From NCBI GenBank assembly GCA_021826035.1, contig JAKBBE010000067.1, positions 1-13,906 of the forward strand: a stretch of DNA of 13,906 bases. The letters are read 5' to 3'. The translations under genes were made by a program, and so were the position numbers. Shown here piece after piece: positions 7,131 through 13,906 of this stretch. How positions within the stretch are numbered: position 1 is the first letter of the stretch; every line of letters starts with the position of its first letter. Source of the stretch: Pseudomonadota bacterium (GTDB lineage: Bacteria; Pseudomonadota; Gammaproteobacteria; Steroidobacterales; Steroidobacteraceae). Below the pieces are notes generated by a model. It had not been told where the DNA came from, searched no databases, and saw only the letters and a list, made by a program, of their open reading frames with translations.

Positions 7131-8225
7131 ATGCGATTCATTCATACGGCGGATTGGCAGCTCGGCTTGAAGCTGCGCTACCTGAGCCCGGAACGGGCCG
7201 CACAGCTGCGCCTGTTGCGGTTCCAGACGGTACGAGCGATCGGCGCGCTCGCACGCGAATTGCGCGCCGACGCGGTCCTCGTCGCCGGTGATGTACTCGA
7301 CGACAATGCGCTCGGTCGCGATGCGCTGCAGCAGACCTCCGACGCGCTCAGCAGCTTCGGGGACATCCCGGTCGGACTGCTGCCGGGGAATCATGATGCG
7401 GCGAGCGAGGGCGGTGCGCTGACTCGGCTCGAGTTGCCCCCGAACGTGCGACTCCTGGTCACCCGCGAGCCCATCCGGTTCGGCGAGGCCCTGATTTACC
7501 CCTGCCCCCTGTATCGCCGGCACGAGACCGAAGATCCGACGCGGTGGCTGCCGGAGCGCTCTGCCGGTGAGGGCATCAGGATCGCCGTGGCGCACGGCGG
7601 CGTCATTAATTTCTCCAGCGACACCGAGCGCGTGGTGCCGAACCTCATCGATGCAGACCGGGTGATTGCGAAAGGCTTCGATTACCTGGCCCTCGGGGAT
7701 TGGCACGGCACCTTCCGCTACAGCGCGCGTGCCTGGTACCCGGGCGCGCCAGAGCCGACTCGCTTCAAGGAGACGGCCCCGGGGGCCGTGCTGGTGGTGG
7801 ATATCGATGGGCCGGGCAGTGAGCCGCGCGTGCAGCGGCGGCAGGTCGCACAGACTCAATGGCTGACGCTCGATCGCGACATCACCGAGGATGCGCAGGT
7901 CGCCGAGCTTCGCTCGGAACTCGAAGCCCTGCCCGAACGCTCCCAGACCCTGGTGCATCTGCAGGTGCGGGGGACCGTCTCCATGGCGGCGCGGGATACG
8001 CTCGACGCACTCGTGCGCGAATATCAGGAGCGGCTCGCCTACCTCGATGCCGATCTTGATGCGCTGGTCGCGCAGCCCCGTCCGGAAGACCTCGCGGCCA
8101 TGACCGCCGAAGGGTTCATGGCGGCGGGCGTTGAGCGCCTGCAGTCCGGAACGGATGCGGCCGATGCGGACGCGCTGCAGTTGCTCTATCGGCTCCAGCG
8201 GGAGACATCCGATGCGGCTGCTTGA
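7131..8225 (+). CDS. Mre11/SbcD/YhaO-like metallophosphoesterase DNA nuclease
   Basis: The 364-residue nuclease subunit of a probable DNA-end-processing complex. The calcineurin-like phosphoesterase motifs appear in order: HTADWQLG (5-12, metal ligands Asp8 and Gln10 in place of the more usual His), GDVLDD (53-58), GNHDA (86-90), AHGG with His155, and LGDWHG (188-193) where many homologues have GHIH. The C-terminal 150 residues form a mixed cap and helical region likely to contact the ATPase. The start is clear, with a purine-rich SD (GGGAGGGTGAGGG) ending immediately before ATG 7131. The gene overlaps the next one by 14 nt (ATG at 8212, stop TGA at 8223-8225), implying translational coupling and a stoichiometric complex, as with sbcDC and yhaON. 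Known relatives trim or cleave DNA ends and hairpins in a Mn-dependent way. Its specific role here is inferred. Confidence 0.88.
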   Translation: MRFIHTADWQLGLKLRYLSPERAAQLRLLRFQTVRAIGALARELRADAVLVAGDVLDDNALGRDALQQTSDALSSFGDIPVGLLPGNHDAASEGGALTRLELPPNVRLLVTREPIRFGEALIYPCPLYRRHETEDPTRWLPERSAGEGIRIAVAHGGVINFSSDTERVVPNLIDADRVIAKGFDYLALGDWHGTFRYSARAWYPGAPEPTRFKETAPGAVLVVDIDGPGSEPRVQRRQVAQTQWLTLDRDITEDAQVAELRSELEALPERSQTLVHLQVRGTVSMAARDTLDALVREYQERLAYLDADLDALVAQPRPEDLAAMTAEGFMAAGVERLQSGTDAADADALQLLYRLQRETSDAAA

Positions 8226-10839
8226 GCTCGAGACGCGTCACTGGCGTGGGCTCTCGCACACCCTCGGCCCCCTGTCACCCCGACTCAACCTGGTGCTCGG
8301 TCCGAATGAAGCGGGCAAGAGCCGACTGTTCCAGGCCATTCAGTTCGCACTGTTCGAATCGCACAAGGGCTCGGCACAGCACAAGCAGCGGCTGCAGAGC
8401 TGGAGTTCCTCCGAGGCCCCGTCCGTCCGACTCGTGTTCGAGGTCGAGGGCCGTCAGTACGAACTGCAGAAGCAGTTCCTCAAGGGCGCCATGGCGCAGC
8501 TCGCCGGCGGCGGCGCGACTCTGCGCGCCGAGGATGCGGAGGCCGAGTTGCGCGGTCTCCTCGGGACCCGGGCGAGCGGCTCGCGCGCGCCGCACGCGGA
8601 AGAGCTCGGCATCTGGCCGCTGCTCATGGTGGCGCAGGGAGCATCGCGGCGCGGCACGGATGAGGATCTCAACGAAGACGGCCGCGCTCGGCTCCAGCAG
8701 CGTCTGTCTGCGGAGATCGGCGTGGCCGCCGTCTCGGCGAAGGGCCAGCAGTTGATGGGCCGAGTCCAAGAGGTCTACGAGCACTACTACACGCCGACCG
8801 GCCAGGAAGCGATGCTGCTGCGTCACGCGCGCAAAGCCCTCGCGCAAGCGCAGGAGGCGCAGCAGGTGGCGCAGAACGCCCACGCGGCTCGCGAGCAGAC
8901 CGCAGCCGAGCTGCACATCGCGCGAGAGGAAATGGCCTCGCTGTCCGCTCGACTGGAGAACGCCCAGCGGGAGGCGGCCGAGGCGGATGAGCGCGCCGCG
9001 GCGGCGCGCCGCGCGGGAACGCAGTGGGCTGCCGCCGACGGCGCCCTCAATACGGCCGTGGTGACCGCCGCCAGCGCCGAACATGAGCTGAAGGCACGGC
9101 AGCAGGCGGATGAGACGCTCCGGCGACTGGAGGAGGAGCGCGATGAGCTGGACGCGCGGCGGGAAGCGCTGAGGGTGCGCCAGCAGGCGCTCGAGGCGGA
9201 CGCCGAGGACGCTGTGCGCAAAGTGTTATCGGCAGAGCAAGCGCTCAAGGCCGTCGGGGTCGCCTTGGAGCAGGCGCGCCGGGAAGACCGGCGCAGGGAA
9301 TTGAGCGAGCGGCGCCGGGAGCTGCAGGAGAAGCTCGGGGAACTCGAGCGCATCGACCAGTCGCTGCAGGAGGCGCATCAGCAGCGCGCCCGCGAACCCG
9401 ACATCGGGGCGCAGGCGCTCGCGCAATTGCAGCGTCTCGAAGAAGCCGCGCGCACCACGGAAGCGCATCTGCACGGCGCTGCGGTCAGCGTCGTGGTCAC
9501 GCTCGAGCAGGCTTCGAACATCGACGGGACGGCGCACCCTGCCGGGACGAGACTGGCATTCGACGTGATCGAGAACCGCACGCTGCGACTCGGCGATCTC
9601 GCCACGATCGAGGTCCGACCGGGCCGCGGCACGCTGGATGCGCTTCGCGACGCGAAAACGCAGGCCGATGCCGACCTCGCGATCGCGCTGTCTCGCTCGG
9701 GTGTCCCCTCGGTGCCCGCGGCACGCGCCGCCTACGAACACATTCAGCGGCTCACGCAGCAGATCGAACAGCTGACCAGCCAGGCGCGAGCCACGTGGTC
9801 CAAGCCACGAGACGGGTTGCGCGAGGAGCTGCTGCGCACCGACGCAGAGCTCGAGCGGCTCGGGCCGCAGATGCCGGTAACGGACAGTGCGCAAGCGCTC
9901 GCCGCGGCGCTCGCCGCGGCCGACAGCGAGGCCCAATCCGCCCGGGATAGGCGCGATGCGGTGAACGCAGCGCTGACGGGCATCCGCTCGGAGATCGCGG
10001 CGCAGACGGCGGTTCGCGGCGAAAAGCAGGCCGAGCGGGAGCGTTTGGCGGGGGACTGGGCGGCTCGGCCGACCGCGCAGGCGCTGCACCAGACTCTGCA
10101 GGAGCACATCGACCGCCGGGCGCTTGCGCAGCAGGCGGCCGAACGCTGCCGACGGGCGTTCACGGACCTGGGGGGCGAGGGCGCCGAGCACGATGCGCGG
10201 CGGCTCGCCCAGTCCCTACACAGCCTGCAGGAGCGCGTCCAGGAGATCCGCGACCGGGTGCAGCAGCTCACCGGGGCATTGCACGCCGCCATGGGCGTTG
10301 GAACCTATGACACCTTGCAGGATGCGCAGGCGCTCACCGAATCGGCGCACGTGCAGCTGACGCGTCTGGAGCGGCAGGCCGGGGCGGCCAAGCGCCTATG
10401 GGAAGTGCTCTCGCAAGAGCGCAAACGCGTCGTCGAGCGCCTGACGGCACCGGTCATGCAGCGTGTCAGGCCGTATCTCGTGAGCCTGTTTCCCGGTTGC
10501 GATCTCGATTTGGGTGAGGAGTTGGGGATGGTGGGGCTGCGCGGTGACGCGCTGAGCGAACCGTTCGACGAACTCTCCGGCGGCGCGCAGGAGCAGCTGA
10601 CTCTGCTGACCCGGATCGGGCTCGCGGAGGTGCTGGCCGGGGAGGGCACGCTGCCTCTGGTGCTGGATGACTCTCTGGTGAACACCGATCCGCTGCGGAT
10701 CCGGCAGATTCACCGGGTCCTGTTCCGGGCCGCGGACCGACTGCAACTGCTGGTCTTCAGTTGCCACGACGTGCTCTTCGACGGATTGGGCGCCGAGCAG
10801 GTGTTCAGGTTGAGCGGGTCGCGACGCGTCGCCGGATAG
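8212..10839 (+). CDS. SbcC/YhaN-like coiled-coil ABC-type ATPase, partner of the nuclease
   Basis: An 875-residue SMC-like ATPase. Visible in order are Walker A GPNEAGKS (30-37), the Q-loop region LLMVAQGAS, a long Glu/Arg/Ala-rich coiled coil (about 200-420), a beta-rich module (about 421-475), a second coiled coil, the ABC signature ELSGGAQEQ (about 787-795), Walker B LPLVLDD (about 814-820) with a D-loop, and the H-loop FSCHD (about 848-852). The module between the coils contains no CxxC, so the zinc hook of Rad50/SbcC is absent, as in YhaN-type proteins. ATG 8212 is chosen over the upstream in-frame ATG 8131 because the sequence before it reads as out-of-frame nuclease gene; GGGAGA lies 9 nt upstream. 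It should drive the nuclease's ATP-dependent DNA processing. Family certainty is high, subfamily moderate. Confidence 0.88.
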   Translation: MRLLELETRHWRGLSHTLGPLSPRLNLVLGPNEAGKSRLFQAIQFALFESHKGSAQHKQRLQSWSSSEAPSVRLVFEVEGRQYELQKQFLKGAMAQLAGGGATLRAEDAEAELRGLLGTRASGSRAPHAEELGIWPLLMVAQGASRRGTDEDLNEDGRARLQQRLSAEIGVAAVSAKGQQLMGRVQEVYEHYYTPTGQEAMLLRHARKALAQAQEAQQVAQNAHAAREQTAAELHIAREEMASLSARLENAQREAAEADERAAAARRAGTQWAAADGALNTAVVTAASAEHELKARQQADETLRRLEEERDELDARREALRVRQQALEADAEDAVRKVLSAEQALKAVGVALEQARREDRRRELSERRRELQEKLGELERIDQSLQEAHQQRAREPDIGAQALAQLQRLEEAARTTEAHLHGAAVSVVVTLEQASNIDGTAHPAGTRLAFDVIENRTLRLGDLATIEVRPGRGTLDALRDAKTQADADLAIALSRSGVPSVPAARAAYEHIQRLTQQIEQLTSQARATWSKPRDGLREELLRTDAELERLGPQMPVTDSAQALAAALAAADSEAQSARDRRDAVNAALTGIRSEIAAQTAVRGEKQAERERLAGDWAARPTAQALHQTLQEHIDRRALAQQAAERCRRAFTDLGGEGAEHDARRLAQSLHSLQERVQEIRDRVQQLTGALHAAMGVGTYDTLQDAQALTESAHVQLTRLERQAGAAKRLWEVLSQERKRVVERLTAPVMQRVRPYLVSLFPGCDLDLGEELGMVGLRGDALSEPFDELSGGAQEQLTLLTRIGLAEVLAGEGTLPLVLDDSLVNTDPLRIRQIHRVLFRAADRLQLLVFSCHDVLFDGLGAEQVFRLSGSRRVAG

Positions 10840-10840
10840 G

Positions 10841-10870
10841 CGGGACCGTCGGAGGCGTGGACCGGTCCCG
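10841..10870 (+). terminator. Hairpin just after the ATPase gene
   Basis: CGGGACCG (10841-10848) pairs perfectly with CGGTCCCG (10863-10870) around a 14-nt loop, starting two bases after the TAG stop at 10839. No T-tract follows. Position and stem strength suggest a transcription stop or 3'-end structure for the nuclease/ATPase operon. Confidence 0.5.
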
Positions 10871-10901
10871 ATCCATCCACGGCGCAGGAAATCGGCAGGA
10901 T

Positions 10902-10921
10902 GCGCACGCACGCGCGTGCGC
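10902..10921 (-). terminator. Hairpin in the convergent intergenic gap
   Basis: GCGCACGC (10902-10909) and GCGTGCGC (10914-10921) form a perfect 8-bp stem with loop ACGC. Outer GGAT/ATCC bases can extend it across a small bulge. It sits 8 bp beyond the stop of the leftward helicase gene at 10930 and between two convergent operons, as expected for a bidirectional stop. It lacks a T-tract. Confidence 0.5.
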
Positions 10922-10929
10922 CGTATCCT

Positions 10930-12792
10930 TCAAGGACGGCCGCTGCGCCGCCGCAGGTACTCCCGCACACCCGGGTCCGTCGCGTACACGTAACACCCTT
11001 TCATGCCGCGGGTCATGAGCGTCCGGTACGTGTTCTTGATGATTCGGTCGATCTTTTCCTGGGCGCTCGCCGGATCGATGGCCAGATCTTTCTGGTATCC
11101 CTTGATCGACTTGTCGAATCGGTCACGGGCCTGGGGGACCGTCTGCAGTCGACCGTCCTTCATCACCAGGTCAGGTCCGATGATGACCCCGATGTAGTCG
11201 ACCTCAAGGCCCTGGCAGGTGTGGATGCAGCCGACTTCGCGGACCGACTTCGGGGCGACGATCCACAGACTCCCGTCCTCGGTCAGATTCCACCGGCGGG
11301 CGTACTCGCCGATGACGATGTCGTACGCAGCAGGATCGCGCCTGCTCCTCCAGGGCCAACAGTACCCGGCGACCATGCGGGCCTTGTTGCGGGTATTCTG
11401 GGCCTCGATTGCCTCATGCATTGCGCCGACGTCGTCGAATACGCGGAAATCGAGCGGGATGCCCGCGAGCGTCTGGTGTGCGGTCGGGCGGATCTCGAGC
11501 ACCTCGTCGATCCACGCCAGGTAGCCGTCGGATCCGGCACACCGGAATTGAGAGGCCAGCTGCAGGACTTCGAGCCGCGCGCCGTGCTCGGCGGCCAATC
11601 GGCTGATGACGGCTCTTGAGCCAATGTCCTTCCAGGTCACCTGCTGGCTTTCGTCCAGAAAAAAGATGGAGCAGGGCGCTGCCCGGAGGAGATCTTGGAT
11701 GGAATGCTCGCCCTTGTTGCCGAAGAACCCTCCTTTTTCCGTGAGCCGGTGCGCCTCGTCCACGATCAGGGTGCCGACGGCGTTCGCCGGTGCATCCAGG
11801 AATCGGTCGGGGCCGGTAAACAGGCCCGCCAGTTTGATCTTGTCCTGCTTGAGGCGACCGAGCTGCTCGACGAAGACGTGCCGCGGGGCGGCGTTCTTCG
11901 ATACGTACATCGCGAAGATTTTCTTCGCCAGCAGCGCCGCGAGCAGATGCACGGCGATCACGGACTTGCCCGTGCCCGGCCCTCCCTCGACGATGACAAC
12001 GCGTGGGGCACCGGGACTTGCGGTCCGCGCGGCTTCCAGACAGGCCTCGAAGACTTCTTTCTGGTCATCGAGCAGGATGAACTCCGGCCGACCCTGAACG
12101 ATTCCCGTGACGGCATCCGCGAGCGCCCGGGAGGGTCTGATGCGGCCGTTCTCCAGCGCCACCAGGACTTCGTTGCCCCGGCCGCGCGGAATGTGCCTGC
12201 GGATGAAGTCCCGGAGCTGGTCGCCTTCTCCCTTGGCGAAGAGTGGCGCTTCGCGCAGGTAAGCCTCGTAATGCGTCGAGTCAATGACGCTGTCGCGTTT
12301 GTAATTGTGCAGAAACGCGCAGGGCTGCAGGCCGATGCCCGGACTCTCCTCGTAAACCGCTTCGTTGAAGCCACGCAGGAATGCCGCGTATGACCACGCC
12401 TGGTAGGAGGGGTGAACTTCCGGGCGTTCTCGGCCCCCGACGTGGGTGAGGACGATGGCATCTCGGGGCGAAGCGCGGGCCGTTTCCCACTGCTTCAATT
12501 CGATGATGATGGCGCGGCGCTCGCCGGTATCGGTATGCCCGGCGATGGTGACGTCGATGCGCTTCAAGGACAGCGGGAGCAGGAACTCGACGGCGATGCC
12601 GAGATCATCGGGAACTGCGCTGTCATCCAGCACATTGGCGACGTGCTGGAGGGAATTGCCCCAGGAGCGCTGTTCGGCCTTGGCGACCGAGTGCCCGGTT
12701 GCGGCCTTGAATTGCTCCAGGATCACCTCGTCGATGTCGCCGCGCCGCACATCGCGCAGGAAGGCATTCTTCTCCGATCGATAGACGATCAT
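10930..12792 (-). CDS. DUF2075-type protein: PD-(D/E)XK-like nuclease domain plus Schlafen-like SF1 helicase
   Basis: A 620-residue protein. The N-terminal part (1-180) contains KRID (Asp80) and IIIELKQWE (Glu98, Lys100), the D...ExK arrangement of PD-(D/E)XK nucleases, and the family-typical HPSYQAWSYA and CAFLHNY stretches. The helicase part shows Walker A EGGPGTGKS (269-277), Walker B LIVDEAH (342-348), motif III FLDESQQ (378-384), SQFR (414-417), motif V TCQGLEVDYIG (525-535) and motif VI LMTRGMKG (592-599). This is the DUF2075/Schlafen group 3-like superfamily 1 layout. The frame is open to an ATG at 12858, but MIVYRSEKNAFL at 12792 is the usual family start and clears the upstream gene. 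It follows the pyrophosphohydrolase gene by 25 nt, so it is co-transcribed. No strong SD is seen. The activities are inferred from motifs; a nucleic-acid surveillance or anti-phage role is plausible but unproven. Confidence 0.87.
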   Translation of the reverse strand: MIVYRSEKNAFLRDVRRGDIDEVILEQFKAATGHSVAKAEQRSWGNSLQHVANVLDDSAVPDDLGIAVEFLLPLSLKRIDVTIAGHTDTGERRAIIIELKQWETARASPRDAIVLTHVGGRERPEVHPSYQAWSYAAFLRGFNEAVYEESPGIGLQPCAFLHNYKRDSVIDSTHYEAYLREAPLFAKGEGDQLRDFIRRHIPRGRGNEVLVALENGRIRPSRALADAVTGIVQGRPEFILLDDQKEVFEACLEAARTASPGAPRVVIVEGGPGTGKSVIAVHLLAALLAKKIFAMYVSKNAAPRHVFVEQLGRLKQDKIKLAGLFTGPDRFLDAPANAVGTLIVDEAHRLTEKGGFFGNKGEHSIQDLLRAAPCSIFFLDESQQVTWKDIGSRAVISRLAAEHGARLEVLQLASQFRCAGSDGYLAWIDEVLEIRPTAHQTLAGIPLDFRVFDDVGAMHEAIEAQNTRNKARMVAGYCWPWRSRRDPAAYDIVIGEYARRWNLTEDGSLWIVAPKSVREVGCIHTCQGLEVDYIGVIIGPDLVMKDGRLQTVPQARDRFDKSIKGYQKDLAIDPASAQEKIDRIIKNTYRTLMTRGMKGCYVYATDPGVREYLRRRSGRP

Positions 12793-12817
12793 CAGGCTCG
12801 GCCCCCCGGCCGGTTGC

Positions 12818-13201
12818 TCAGAGGTCCGTATACTTCTTGCTGCTTCCGCGCGCCGCATCGATCGGGTATTTTTCGGCGTTCACCCGCAATTTCTCGGCCG
12901 CGGCGGCCGCGAGGTCCACGCCGAGGACATCGGCGAGGCGCACGACATAGAGCAGAACGTCCGCCAGCTCGTGGCGGACGGCGGTCGCGGTGGCAGGGTC
13001 CCGGGCCGCCTCGTACGAGGCGGCGGCGCTCATCCATTGGAACACTTCGGACAGTTCCCCGACTTCGCCGGTCAGCGCCATGACGAGGTTCTTGGGCGCA
13101 TGAAACGGGTCCCACTCTCGTTCTGCGGCGAACCGCCGCAGTGCAGCGATGAGTCCGCGCGCATCGATGAGCGGTTCGCAAGGCGTGTCGTGATCGTTCA
13201 T
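12818..13201 (-). CDS. MazG-like all-alpha nucleotide pyrophosphohydrolase (dCTPase/RS21-C6 type)
   Basis: A 127-residue all-alpha NTP pyrophosphohydrolase. The N-terminal helix LRRFAAEREWDPFHAPKNL (21-39) and the metal-binding motifs EVGELSE (46-52) and HELADVLLY (77-85, Glu78 and Asp81) match the MazG-like family, closest to the RS21-C6/DCTPP1 group that hydrolyses dCTP and modified dNTPs to monophosphates. NAEKYPI (108-114) is the usual end of the fold, and length is normal for a single-domain member. It is the first gene of a leftward operon with the DUF2075-type nuclease-helicase, whose start lies 25 nt beyond its stop. Such enzymes clean nucleotide pools, and the pairing suggests control of nucleotides or signals linked to the helicase. 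The SD before ATG 13201 is poor. Fold assignment is firm; the substrate is not known. Confidence 0.88.
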   Translation of the reverse strand: MNDHDTPCEPLIDARGLIAALRRFAAEREWDPFHAPKNLVMALTGEVGELSEVFQWMSAAASYEAARDPATATAVRHELADVLLYVVRLADVLGVDLAAAAAEKLRVNAEKYPIDAARGSSKKYTDL

Positions 13202-13220
13202 GTCGGCGGAGGCGATCTGT

Positions 13221-13263
13221 GGCCCCAGGGGCCCGAGTTCTCGGTACGCTGCCCGGGAGTGTA
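13221..13263 (-). promoter_or_regulatory. Possible promoter and inverted repeats upstream of the pyrophosphohydrolase-helicase operon
   Basis: In the presumed leader of the leftward operon are CCGAG-TT-CTCGG (13233-13244) and GGCCCC-A-GGGGCC (13221-13233). A -10-like TACACT on the minus strand lies at 13263-13258. No matching -35 box is seen at 17 bp. The repeats could be an operator or an RNA structure. This is a weak call from pattern alone. Confidence 0.25.
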
Positions 13264-13401
13264 CGGGGTTTTCTGCGCAACGGTTCGCTGCGCCCGCGGC
13301 AAAGTGATGACGGGTGCACTGAACGAAGGCTGAACGGTGGCCCGTGCGTGAGGCTCACCGGGGGTGCGATCATCGGCGCGGTGTACGCGCCGGCAGTCGA
13401 A

Positions 13402-13417
13402 GACCGGCATGCCGGTC
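13402..13417. repeat. 16-bp perfect palindrome, 15 bp shared with position 409-423
   Basis: GACCGGCATGCCGGTC is its own reverse complement. Its first 15 bases recur exactly at 409-423 near the other end of the window. It lies in the divergent gap between the pyrophosphohydrolase gene and the gene starting at 13463, 46 bp before that start, and could be a protein-binding site or a dispersed repeat. Confidence 0.6.
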
Positions 13418-13450
13418 CAAAAGGGCTATTTCGGCCCCCATCCGCCCCCG

Positions 13451-13456
13451 TACAAT
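13451..13456 (+). promoter_or_regulatory. Candidate -10 element implying a leaderless or very short leader
   Basis: TACAAT matches the sigma-70 -10 consensus at five of six positions and ends 6 bp before ATG 13463. If used, transcription would begin at or next to the start codon. That fits the lack of any Shine-Dalgarno sequence there. No good -35 hexamer is seen about 17 bp upstream, so the call is tentative. Confidence 0.3.
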
Positions 13457-13462
13457 GTGGCC

Positions 13463-13906
13463 ATGCGCGTCTCCCGTCTGCTGGCGCTCAGCGCCATCCT
13501 CTCTCTGTTCCTCAGCGTGGCCGTTCGAGCGGGGGTGGCGCCGTTCGATCTCGCCGGGCCTAATCTCGAGGTGACCGTCACCCGGCACCACGAGACGCTG
13601 CCGATTTCCGATGTGCCCAACCTCTCTGCGGGCGATCACCTGTGGATTCGTGCGGACCTGCCTGCGACCCAGTCGGAGCGCTACCTGCTGATCGTGGCTT
13701 TCCTGCGCGGCGCGACCAATCCGCCGCCGGAGCGCTGGTTCCACGGCTGCTCGACCTGGGAGCCGCAGTGTGCGCGACGGGGCCTGACGCTCACCGTGCC
13801 GCGCGGGGCCGAGCAGGTGCTGGTGTTCCTCGCGCCGCAGACCAGTGGAGACTTCAGAACGCTGGTCGGTGCGGTGCGTGGTCGGCCCGGGGCGTTCGTG
13901 CGCACG
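13463..13906 (+). CDS. Partial secreted/periplasmic protein of unknown function (3' end outside window)
   Basis: ATG 13463 opens a frame that stays open for 148 codons to the window edge. Residues 1-23 (starting MRVSRLLALS, with hydrophobic AILSLFLSVAV and ending VRA) form a clear Sec signal peptide with likely cleavage after Ala23. The mature part begins GVAPFDL and contains beta-rich, soluble sequence with motifs such as LSAGDHLWIRADLP, RYLLIVAFLRGATNPPP and VLVFLAPQTSGDF, plus two cysteines (in HGCSTWEPQC) that could form a disulfide in the periplasm. I believe similar conserved hypothetical proteins exist in Gammaproteobacteria but cannot name a family or function. GC3-rich codon use supports real coding. 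It is divergent from the pyrophosphohydrolase operon. The total length is unknown. Confidence 0.75.
   Translation, partial: MRVSRLLALSAILSLFLSVAVRAGVAPFDLAGPNLEVTVTRHHETLPISDVPNLSAGDHLWIRADLPATQSERYLLIVAFLRGATNPPPERWFHGCSTWEPQCARRGLTLTVPRGAEQVLVFLAPQTSGDFRTLVGAVRGRPGAFVRT

Noticed and set aside
6798..7958. A 386-codon open frame on the minus strand opposite the nuclease gene
   Set aside because: The plus-strand frame has all phosphoesterase motifs and a strong SD. The antisense frame is a by-product of GC-rich codon bias and has no domain.
9226..10191. A 321-codon minus-strand frame within the ATPase gene
   Set aside because: It is antisense to the coiled-coil repeats of the ATPase, is Arg/Leu-rich low complexity, and shows no recognisable motif.
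11695..12393. A 232-codon plus-strand frame opposite the nuclease-helicase gene
   Set aside because: The minus strand carries an uninterrupted set of helicase motifs; the plus frame is its shadow.
1..13906. CRISPR array, rRNA genes, complete insertion sequences or transposases
   Set aside because: No regularly spaced repeats, no rRNA-like sequence and no transposase or integrase motifs were seen on either strand.

Overview
The window looks like chromosomal DNA from a GC-rich Gammaproteobacterium. Codon use is strongly GC3-biased, the protein families are typical of that class, and Shine-Dalgarno signals are mixed. Nothing in the sequence fixes the genus. Placement near Steroidobacteraceae/Nevskiales-type lineages is a guess based on the feel of the protein sequences. 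Gene density is uneven. Well-kept genes alternate with stretches of 0.6 to 1.2 kb that hold no convincing gene and some visibly decayed ones, which suggests an accessory or rearranged neighbourhood.

Left part (1-5363). The window opens inside a leftward gene whose first 47 residues resemble the N-terminal winged-helix domain of AbiEi-type antitoxins, preceded by an AT-rich block of inverted TATAG half-sites. After about 800 bp without a clear gene comes an intact MFS transporter of the metabolite:H+ symporter (MHS) type (about 1012/1021-2403). A tRNA-like 3' half overlaps its stop codon. Three leftward genes follow in map order: a 47-aa secreted or membrane small protein (2605-2748), a truncated and probably frameshifted receiver domain of an NtrC-type response regulator (2830-3039), and a TraT-family outer-membrane lipoprotein (3389-4135). 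The next 1.2 kb (4136-5363) has no recognisable gene but carries strong hairpins.

Middle part (5364-10839). A nitronate monooxygenase-family flavoprotein with a cysteine-rich C-terminal stretch (5364-6533) is followed by 0.6 kb without a gene. Then comes a tight two-gene operon: an Mre11/SbcD-like metallophosphoesterase nuclease (7131-8225) overlapping by 14 nt an 875-aa SbcC/YhaN-like coiled-coil ATPase (8212-10839). They presumably form one DNA-end-processing complex.

Right part (10840-13906). Convergent to the nuclease/ATPase operon, and separated by about 90 bp with two hairpins, is a leftward operon. It consists of an all-alpha MazG-like NTP pyrophosphohydrolase (12818-13201) and, 25 nt later, a 620-aa DUF2075-type protein (10930-12792) with an apparent PD-(D/E)XK nuclease domain and a Schlafen-like superfamily 1 helicase domain. 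This pair is the best candidate for a nucleic-acid surveillance or defence system in the window; with the SbcCD-like pair next door it forms a roughly 6-kb cluster of DNA-processing enzymes. A divergent, probably secreted protein of unknown function starts at 13463 and runs off the right edge. A 15-bp sequence containing a 14-bp perfect palindrome occurs once near each end of the window (409-423 and 13402-13416).
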